DNA from: Lysobacterales bacterium | GTDB lineage: Bacteria; Pseudomonadota; Gammaproteobacteria; Xanthomonadales; S139-57 | Assembly: GCA_026993285.1 (NCBI GenBank) | Contig: JALWTZ010000002.1 | Coordinates: 1-9,673, forward strand | Reading direction: 5' to 3' | DNA length: 9,673 bases | Shown: piece by piece, positions 1-5,428 of the stretch | How positions within the stretch are numbered: position 1 is the first letter of the stretch | Layout: every line of letters begins with the position of its first letter | The notes under the pieces: model-generated | Databases searched by the model: none | What the model was told of the DNA's origin: nothing | Seen by the model: only the letters and a program-made list of their open reading frames with translations | Made by a program: the position numbers and the translations under genes

Positions 1-917
1 AGCAGTCGGTCAATATCACTGCCAGCATGGGTGTGGTCATTGTGGGAGAAGGTGCGGTTTCCCCGGAATCCGTGCTCACCCTGGCAGCGGAAACCGCCGC
101 GGAACAGGCAGCCGGTGGCGGCAATGGCGTGCGCTTCTACAAGCCCAAGGCCAACCGTGATGACGAGCAGGACGGCATGCACTGGGTGCATTTGATCAAG
201 GATGCCATGAAGCGTGGCCGCTTCATGCTGGCGCGGCAGAATATTCAGGTGCTCCATGGCGGTGAAGGGGAGTACTACGAGGTGCTGCTGCGGATGAAGG
301 GGCCCAAGGACGAAGAGATCGTGGCTGCCCATTTCCTCCCCTGGGCGGAAAAGCACGGCCTGATGAAAGAACTGGATCGCTGGGTGATTCAGCAGGCGGT
401 TCGGGAATTGTCCAACGCCCAGAAGCAGGGCCAGACCCTGAATCTGTTTGTCAATGTTTCCGTCGATACCCTTTCCGACGCATCGGTATTGCCCTGGCTG
501 GCCAAGCTGCTCAAGGCGGAGCGGGTGCGTGGAGATTCGCTGATCTTCGAAGTGCCCGAGAGCATGGTGGTGACCCACATGAAACCGGCCCGGCGTTTCC
601 ATCGTGGCCTGAAGCAGCTGCATTGCGGCATGGCGCTGGAGCAATTCGGCCTGGGCCTGAACTCCTTCCAGGTGCTCAAGCACCTGCCGGCTGATTATCT
701 CAAGATTGATCGCAGCCTGATGGAAGGCCTGGCCGAGAACGAGGAAAACCAGGCCAAGGTGGAGGAAATCACCAAGAAGGCCCACGCAGCCGGCAAGCTG
801 GTGATCGCGGAGTTCGTCGAGGATTCCCTGAGCCTGAGCGTGCTCTGGAACATGGGCGTCAATTTCGTGCAGGGCAACTTCATCCATGAACCCACGGTCG
901 AGCTGAGCGGGTACTGA
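1..917 (+). CDS. Degenerate GGDEF-EAL protein, FimX-like (3' part)
   Basis: Truncated on the left: the reading frame is already open at base 3, so the first ATG at 27 is probably internal. The first ~45 residues resemble the end of a GGDEF domain (T-A-S-M-G-V strand, then GGNGVRFYKP). An EAL domain follows from about base 180 to the stop. Its signature reads EVLLR (from base 279) instead of EALLR. The N of FVNVS, the E of FEVPES, the K of YLKID (from about 693), the E of AEFVED and the QGNF loop are kept. The metal-binding DDFGTG loop, however, is EQFGLG (639-656), so both aspartates are lost. Catalytic phosphodiesterase activity is therefore unlikely, and a c-di-GMP-binding receptor role is more plausible. 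The EVL-type motif recalls FimX, the c-di-GMP receptor of type IV pilus assembly. That assignment is inference, because the N-terminal sensory part lies outside the window. The stop lies 6 bases before cysZ. Confidence 0.85.
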   Translation, partial: QSVNITASMGVVIVGEGAVSPESVLTLAAETAAEQAAGGGNGVRFYKPKANRDDEQDGMHWVHLIKDAMKRGRFMLARQNIQVLHGGEGEYYEVLLRMKGPKDEEIVAAHFLPWAEKHGLMKELDRWVIQQAVRELSNAQKQGQTLNLFVNVSVDTLSDASVLPWLAKLLKAERVRGDSLIFEVPESMVVTHMKPARRFHRGLKQLHCGMALEQFGLGLNSFQVLKHLPADYLKIDRSLMEGLAENEENQAKVEEITKKAHAAGKLVIAEFVEDSLSLSVLWNMGVNFVQGNFIHEPTVELSGY

Positions 918-923
918 TCTGCC

Positions 924-1649
924 ATGAATGCCATCGAACAATTCATACGCGGGGTGCGATACCTGTTTGCCGGTTTCCAGTGGATCACCCGGCGGGAGCT
1001 GCGTCCATTCGTGATGATTCCCCTTCTGATCAATATTCTGCTCTTTGCACTGGCGCTGGGTTTGGGTATCTGGCAGGTGGATGACCTCATTCAGCAGTTC
1101 ATTCCCCAGGGCTGGGCCTGGCTGCAGTGGATCATCTGGCCCCTGTTCTTCCTGCTGATACTGGTGGTGGGCTTCTACAGCTTTACCCTGCTGGCCAACC
1201 TGATTGGTTCTCCCTTCAACAGTGTGCTTTCCGCCCGGGTGCAACGGCTGAAAAGCGGGGCCTTTCCCCAGGGTACGGAGCGGCGCTGGTATCAGGAAAT
1301 TGCCGTTTCGGTAGGCAACGAACTGCGCAAGTGGATGCACTACCTCAAATGGATTGTGATGCTGCTGATCGTCAGTATCGTGCCGGGCATCAATCTGCTC
1401 AGCCCTTTCCTCTGGGGCGTGCTGGGCAGCTGGATGATGGCGGTGGAATATACGGACTACCCCATGGGCAATGCCGGCCAGACCCTGCCGCAGCAACTGC
1501 CCTGGCTCAAGGCCCGCCTGCCGCTGGTCATGGGGCTGGGTGCGGCCGTGCTGGTGGCCTCCATGATTCCCATCCTCAACTTCGCCGTCATGCCTGCGGC
1601 GGTAGCCGCCGGTACGCTGCTGTGGCTGGACGAACAGGTCGCTGCCTGA
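924..1649 (+). CDS. cysZ: CysZ-family sulfate transporter (EI24 domain)
   Basis: This 241-residue inner-membrane protein matches the CysZ/EI24 family along its whole length; E. coli CysZ is about 250 residues. CysZ mediates sulfate uptake for cysteine synthesis. Visible family marks are the RPFVMIPLLIN start of the first membrane helix (residues 27-37), A-N-L-I-G-S-P-F-N (91-99), I-V-P-G-I-N (152-157), W-M-M-A-V-E-Y-T-D-Y-P (170-180) and I-P-I-L-N-F-A-V-M-P (215-224). Hydrophobic stretches lie at about 28-50, 68-92, 143-175 and 200-232. The ATG at 924 is 6 bases after the preceding stop and only 4 bases separate its own stop from gluQ, so co-transcription with both neighbours is likely. No strong Shine-Dalgarno sequence is visible, consistent with translational coupling. 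No other sulfur-assimilation gene is in view, so the substrate rests on family membership alone. Confidence 0.92.
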   Translation: MNAIEQFIRGVRYLFAGFQWITRRELRPFVMIPLLINILLFALALGLGIWQVDDLIQQFIPQGWAWLQWIIWPLFFLLILVVGFYSFTLLANLIGSPFNSVLSARVQRLKSGAFPQGTERRWYQEIAVSVGNELRKWMHYLKWIVMLLIVSIVPGINLLSPFLWGVLGSWMMAVEYTDYPMGNAGQTLPQQLPWLKARLPLVMGLGAAVLVASMIPILNFAVMPAAVAAGTLLWLDEQVAA

Positions 1650-1653
1650 CTGC

Positions 1654-2511
1654 ATGAACTACCGGGGCCGTTTCGCGCCTTCACCCACCGGTGTGCTGCA
1701 TATCGGTTCCGCCGTGGCGGCCGTGGCCTCCTTTCTGCACGCGCGCGCCCATGAAGGTACCTGGCTGGTCCGTATCGAAGATGTGGACGAACAGCGGGCC
1801 GTGGCTGGCGCCGACCGGGCCATTCTCGACAGCCTGGCCCGCCTGGGCATGGTTTCGGACGAAGCCGTGCTGGTCCAGTCGCAACGAAAGGCAGTCTATC
1901 GGCAGGCACTGGAGGGCTTGCGCCAGCGCGGGCTGGTCTATGCGTGTGGCTGTACCCGGCGCATGCTGCCGGCTGGTGGCATCTATCCCGGCACCTGCCG
2001 GGCGGGGTTGCGGGGGCGGCCGGCACGCATGCAGCGGGTGCGGGTACCGAATGCGCGCTATTGTGTGCAAGACCTCTGGCAAGGGCGTTACTGTCAGCAT
2101 TTGGCGCAGGAAGTGGGGGATTTTGTCCTGCTGCGTGCCGACGGCTTTTTCGCCTACCAGCTGGCCTGTGTGGTGGATGACGCCTTTCAGGGCATCACCC
2201 ATGTGATCCGTGGCGTGGACCTGCTGGATTCCGCGCCCCGGCAACGCTGGTTGCAACAGCAATGGGGCTTTGCCGAACCGGTGTACGGTCATTTTCCCCT
2301 GGTGCTGGCGGAAGACGGCCGCAAGCTGAGCAAATCCCAGCGTGATCGCAGTGTGGACCTGGAAGCACCGGCGGATATTCTCCGTTTTGCCTGCCGGCAT
2401 CTGGGCTTGCAATCGCCGAGCATCGCGCCGCTGGCACAAATGTGGCGGGAAGCGGAAGCCGCGGCACGAGCGGCCTGGGTGGAAAGTGCTTGCAATTCCG
2501 GTTTTTTCTGA
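1654..2511 (+). CDS. gluQ: Glutamyl-queuosine tRNA(Asp) synthetase
   Basis: A 285-residue paralogue of the glutamyl-tRNA synthetase catalytic domain without an anticodon-binding domain. GluQ activates glutamate and attaches it to queuosine at position 34 of tRNA(Asp). It opens with GRFAPSPTGVLHIGS (class I HIGH motif at 16-19). A zinc-site pattern Cys98-x-Cys100-x10-Tyr111-x3-Cys115 is present. H-V-I-R-G-V-D-L-L (183-191) and K-L-S-K-S (224-228, the KMSKS motif) are also intact. The usual R-x-E-D-L-D-x-P-R stretch reads R-I-E-D-V-D-E-Q-R here, a mild deviation. The length fits the family (about 290-310). Full-length discriminating GluRS would be about 470 residues, so that is excluded. The ATG at 1654 puts the R-F-A-P-S-P signature at residues 6-11, as expected. 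The gene is often found beside dksA; here it lies between cysZ and rpoZ. The C-terminus ends in Phe-Phe, encoded in a run of six T. Confidence 0.95.
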   Translation: MNYRGRFAPSPTGVLHIGSAVAAVASFLHARAHEGTWLVRIEDVDEQRAVAGADRAILDSLARLGMVSDEAVLVQSQRKAVYRQALEGLRQRGLVYACGCTRRMLPAGGIYPGTCRAGLRGRPARMQRVRVPNARYCVQDLWQGRYCQHLAQEVGDFVLLRADGFFAYQLACVVDDAFQGITHVIRGVDLLDSAPRQRWLQQQWGFAEPVYGHFPLVLAEDGRKLSKSQRDRSVDLEAPADILRFACRHLGLQSPSIAPLAQMWREAEAAARAAWVESACNSGFF

Positions 2512-2552
2512 GAGAATACGCTGTTCACTTTTTACTGCATACGGAATCACCC
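2480..2552 (+). promoter_or_regulatory. Possible rpoZ promoter region and leader
   Basis: The 41-base gap before rpoZ and the end of gluQ are distinctly AT-richer than the flanks. A possible -35 TTGCAA (2490-2495) and -10 GAGAAT (2512-2517) are separated by 16 bases; each matches the sigma-70 consensus at 4 of 6 positions. A weak GGAA/TTCC stem (2481-2484 with 2496-2499) followed by TTTTTT (2502-2507) overlaps the end of gluQ and could act as a leaky terminator. Only a GGA (2543-2545) is visible as a ribosome binding site. All of this is suggestive only; read-through from gluQ remains possible. Confidence 0.25.
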
Positions 2553-2837
2553 ATGGCACGAGTAACCGTTGAAGATTGTCTGGACAAGGTGGATAACCGT
2601 TTCGAGCTGGTATTGCTGGCCACCAAGCGGGCCCGCCAGATTGCCAATGGCGCGGAGCCCTTCGTTGACGAGGAAAACGACAAGCCGACGGTGATTGCCC
2701 TGCGCGAGATTGCCGAGGGCAAGATCGACGCGAAGACCATCGAGGAAATCGAAAAGCGCGAACAGGAAATTGCCATGTCCGAGGCGGCTGCCCGCGCGCT
2801 GGCGGAAAGCGAAGCCGAGGCCGTGGACAGCATCTGA
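2553..2837 (+). CDS. rpoZ: RNA polymerase omega subunit
   Basis: A 94-residue protein beginning M-A-R-V-T-V-E-D with the family core N-R-F-E-L-V-L-L-A-T-K-R-A-R-Q and E-E-N-D-K-P-T-V-I-A-L-R-E-I. E. coli omega is 91 residues and aligns without obvious gaps over the first 60. Omega clamps the beta-prime C-terminus, helps RNA polymerase assembly and, in proteobacteria, contributes to ppGpp binding site 1. The C-terminal ~35 residues are an acidic, alanine-rich helix (E-E-I-E-K-R-E-Q-E...), variable in the family. The frame stays open upstream to 2442, but that extension overlaps gluQ and has no family similarity; the ATG at 2553 gives the standard MARVT start. The usual upstream neighbour gmk is absent here. 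spoT follows after 22 bases, the conserved arrangement that couples omega and ppGpp metabolism. Confidence 0.97.
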   Translation: MARVTVEDCLDKVDNRFELVLLATKRARQIANGAEPFVDEENDKPTVIALREIAEGKIDAKTIEEIEKREQEIAMSEAAARALAESEAEAVDSI

Positions 2838-2859
2838 TCTTTCGCGGCAGGCACGGGCC

Positions 2860-4986
2860 ATGGAGGAAACGCTCAGGCACCCCAAGGTCCGGCCGGTATT
2901 GCAGGCGCTGCTGAAACAGGCCGCCAGCTATCTGGATGCTCCCAGTGTGGAGCGGCTGAAACAGGCTGCGGATGTCGCGGCGCATGCCCATCGCGAACAA
3001 AGGCGCAAGAGCGGCGAACCCTATATTGCCCACCCGCTGGCGGTAGCCGGGATTCTGGCGGACATGTATCTGGACCCGGAAACCCTGCTGGCCGCCATTC
3101 TGCATGACACCATCGAAGATACCGAACTGACCGGAGACGATCTGCGAACCACTTTTGGCGATGCGGTCTGTCGCCTGGTGGAAGGGGTAACCAAGCTCGA
3201 CCACATGCAGTTCAACAGCCGCTCGGAGGCCACGGCGGAAACCTTCCGCAAGATGGTATTGGCCATGGCCCAGGACCCGCGGGTCATCATGGTCAAGCTG
3301 GCCGACCGGGTGCACAACATGCGTACCATTGCCGCCATGAGCCCGGCTTCCCGGCGACGCATTTCCCGGGAAACCCTGGACATCTATGCCCCCATTGCCG
3401 ACAAGCTGGGCATGCACGAATTGAAGATGGAACTGGAAGATCTGGGCTTTTCCGGTCTCTACCCCCTGCGCCACAAGGTGCTGAGCAAGCGCCTCAGACA
3501 AAACCGCAAGCGCCACGAGCGCCTGATGAGCGAAGTGCAGGAGCAGTTCTGCCGCCGGCTGGAGTCCATGGGCTTGTCCCGGGAGGTGAGCTGGCGGGCC
3601 AAGACCCCCTACAGTGTCTATCTCAAGATTCGTGACCGGGGCTATCGCTTCAATACCATCATGGATTTCTACGGCTTTCGCATTCTGGTGGATACGGAAG
3701 ACGAGTGTTATCGCACCCTGGGCGTGGTGCATGCGCTCTATCCGCCCATGAACGAGCTGTTCAAGGATTACATCGCCCTGCCCAAGCCCAATGGTTACCA
3801 GTCCCTGCATACGGTGCTCACCGGCCCGCAGCACACCCGCATGGAAGTGCAGATTCGCACCCGTGACATGCACGAGGTGGCTGAACGTGGCATTGCCGCG
3901 CACTACGCCTACAAGCATGGCGAGGGTTACCACAATGGTGGCGTACAGATCGGAGAATGGTTGCAGAGCATCATGGAGATTCAGGGCCAGACCGAAGACT
4001 CGGAAGAGTTTCTCGACAGCCTCAAGACCCAGCTGCAACCGGATGAAGTCTATGTGCGCACGCCCAAGGACAAGATCATCAGCCTGCCCCTGCATGCCAC
4101 GGCGCTGGACTTTGCCTATGCCGTGCATACCGATGTGGGCAACCATGCGGTCAGTGCCTGGATCGATGATGTCCACCAGCCCCTGAGTACCGAGCTGCAA
4201 AACGGCCAGGTGGTACGCATCATCACGGCCGAAAGCGCCACGCCCAAGCCCCACTGGCTGGAATTCATCGTCACGGCCAAGGCCCGGGCAGCCATCCGGC
4301 AGTATCTCAAGCAGCTGGAACATGAAGATGCCGTGGTGCTGGGCCATCGCATGCTGGACCGCGCCTTCAACCAGTTGGGCCATGCGCTGGAACAGGTGGA
4401 TGGCGAGCGCATGCAGGCCTATCTGGAGGAAAACGGTTTTCAGCGGCTGGAAGAATTGCTGCGGGACATCGCCATGGGCAACCGCCTGCCCAGAAGTGTG
4501 GCGCGACAATTGCTGGATCTGGATCAGGAACCGGAAGCCCTGAGCCGGGAAGCGCTGGTCATCAGTGGCGAGGAAGGCCAGCTGGTCAGCTTCGCCCAAT
4601 GCTGCTATCCCATACCCGGTGATGCCATCATGGGGCATATCACCAGTGGCAAGGGCATGGTCATCCACCGGATCAACTGCCCCAACATGCGGGAGATCCG
4701 CAAGGCATCCGACCGCTGGATCGCCTGCCGCTGGGATGATCACGTCAAGGGCGAATATATTGCCGCCCTGCGGGTGGAAACCCTGAACGAGCGTGGTGTG
4801 CTGGCGGCGGTTTCGGCCAATATCTCCCGGCGTGGCATGAACATCGACCGGGTGGATTATCCGGAACGGGATGAAGAGCGTGCCGTGCTGCTGATTCATG
4901 TCTTTACCGCCGATCGCGTGCAGCTGGCCGGCCTGATCCGCAGCCTGCGGCGCATGCGGGTGGTGCTCAAGGTGCACCGTATCTGA
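2860..4986 (+). CDS. spoT: (p)ppGpp hydrolase/synthetase SpoT
   Basis: 708 residues (E. coli SpoT: 702). The HD hydrolase domain is intact: His58 in YIAHPL, His82-Asp83 and Glu86-Asp87 in LHDTIEDT, Asp149 in KLADRVHNMR. This separates it from RelA, whose HD site is dead. The synthetase domain (about 210-355) has WRAKTPYSVYLK (245-256), Asp269 in IMDFYGFR, NGYQSLH (311-317) and Glu329 in MEVQIRT. The RXKD motif of bifunctional enzymes, however, reads L-F-K-D (300-303), losing its arginine. A TGS domain (about 396-457), a conserved-cysteine region with A-Q-C-C-Y-P-I-P-G-D (579-588) and a C-terminal ACT domain (about 632-705) follow. The ATG at 2860 is preceded 8 bases upstream by GGCAGG (2846-2851), and its length fits the family; the open frame further upstream only overlaps rpoZ. 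Probably co-transcribed with rpoZ. Confidence 0.97.
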   Translation: MEETLRHPKVRPVLQALLKQAASYLDAPSVERLKQAADVAAHAHREQRRKSGEPYIAHPLAVAGILADMYLDPETLLAAILHDTIEDTELTGDDLRTTFGDAVCRLVEGVTKLDHMQFNSRSEATAETFRKMVLAMAQDPRVIMVKLADRVHNMRTIAAMSPASRRRISRETLDIYAPIADKLGMHELKMELEDLGFSGLYPLRHKVLSKRLRQNRKRHERLMSEVQEQFCRRLESMGLSREVSWRAKTPYSVYLKIRDRGYRFNTIMDFYGFRILVDTEDECYRTLGVVHALYPPMNELFKDYIALPKPNGYQSLHTVLTGPQHTRMEVQIRTRDMHEVAERGIAAHYAYKHGEGYHNGGVQIGEWLQSIMEIQGQTEDSEEFLDSLKTQLQPDEVYVRTPKDKIISLPLHATALDFAYAVHTDVGNHAVSAWIDDVHQPLSTELQNGQVVRIITAESATPKPHWLEFIVTAKARAAIRQYLKQLEHEDAVVLGHRMLDRAFNQLGHALEQVDGERMQAYLEENGFQRLEELLRDIAMGNRLPRSVARQLLDLDQEPEALSREALVISGEEGQLVSFAQCCYPIPGDAIMGHITSGKGMVIHRINCPNMREIRKASDRWIACRWDDHVKGEYIAALRVETLNERGVLAAVSANISRRGMNIDRVDYPERDEERAVLLIHVFTADRVQLAGLIRSLRRMRVVLKVHRI

Positions 4987-4995
4987 TCGGCTGGC

Positions 4996-5001
4996 TATAA
5001 T
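4996..5001 (+). promoter_or_regulatory. Candidate sigma-70 -10 element for ridA
   Basis: A perfect TATAAT hexamer lies in the spoT-ridA gap, 29 bases before the ridA ATG. The expected -35 region falls in the last spoT codons. The best fit there is TGCACC (4973-4978, 17-base spacing), which matches only 3 of 6 consensus bases. A transcript starting near 5008 would have a leader of about 23 bases containing the GGAG ribosome binding site. The consensus hexamer stands out in otherwise GC-rich sequence, so a ridA-recG promoter is plausible alongside read-through from spoT. Confidence 0.5.
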
Positions 5002-5030
5002 GGCCGTGCCTACAGATGACGGAGTCTCCC

Positions 5031-5417
5031 ATGCGTGCAATCATCCAGACCGATGCCGCTCCCGCGGCCATTGGCACCTATTCCCAGGCGGTACGGGCCG
5101 GTAATGAAGTCTGGCTTTCCGGCCAGATTCCACTGGACCCGAATACCATGGAACTGGTCAGCGAGGATTTCGCCACCCAGACCGAGCAGGTGTTCCGCAA
5201 TCTGGCTGCTGTCTGCCAGGCCGCGGGCGGGTCACTCAACGATGTGGTCAAACTGAATATCTATCTGGTGGATCTGGCGCATTTTGCCCAGGTCAATGAA
5301 ATCATGGCCCGTCATTTCGATGCGCCCTATCCTGCCCGTGCGGCCATCGGCGTGGCAGCCCTGCCCAAGGGGGCGCAGGTGGAAATGGATGGGGTCATGT
5401 ATCTGCCCAGGGGCTGA
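5031..5417 (+). CDS. ridA: RidA family enamine/imine deaminase
   Basis: A 128-residue member of the YjgF/YER057c/UK114 (RidA) family, usual length 126-130. RidA is a cytosolic trimer that hydrolyses reactive 2-aminoacrylate and related enamines released by PLP enzymes such as threonine dehydratase. Visible marks: the A-I-G-T-Y-S-Q-A-V start, S-G-Q-I-P-L-D-P, the P-A-R-A-A-I-G-V-A-A-L-P-K-G-A signature with the substrate-carboxylate-binding arginine, and V-E-M-D with the conserved glutamate near the C-terminus. An in-frame ATG at 5016 would add five residues, but GGAG at 5021-5024 sits 6 bases before the ATG at 5031, and M-R-A-I-I-Q is the usual type of start. The gene lies between spoT and recG, as in Pseudomonas-type genomes, with 11 bases to recG. 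Confidence 0.95.
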   Translation: MRAIIQTDAAPAAIGTYSQAVRAGNEVWLSGQIPLDPNTMELVSEDFATQTEQVFRNLAAVCQAAGGSLNDVVKLNIYLVDLAHFAQVNEIMARHFDAPYPARAAIGVAALPKGAQVEMDGVMYLPRG

Positions 5418-5428
5418 CGCACAACATC

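Noticed and set aside
2442..2552. N-terminal extension of omega by 37 residues
   Set aside because: The extension overlaps gluQ coding sequence and has no family similarity; the MARVT start at 2553 is the standard one.
2695..2859. Longer SpoT start inside rpoZ
   Set aside because: The extra residues are rpoZ read in another frame; the ATG at 2860 gives the usual SpoT length and N-terminus.
1681..5040. Long minus-strand open frame (1119 codons) as a real gene
   Set aside because: It is in codon register with two conserved plus-strand genes (gluQ, spoT), shows no recognisable domain, and its composition is what antisense of GC-rich coding sequence gives.
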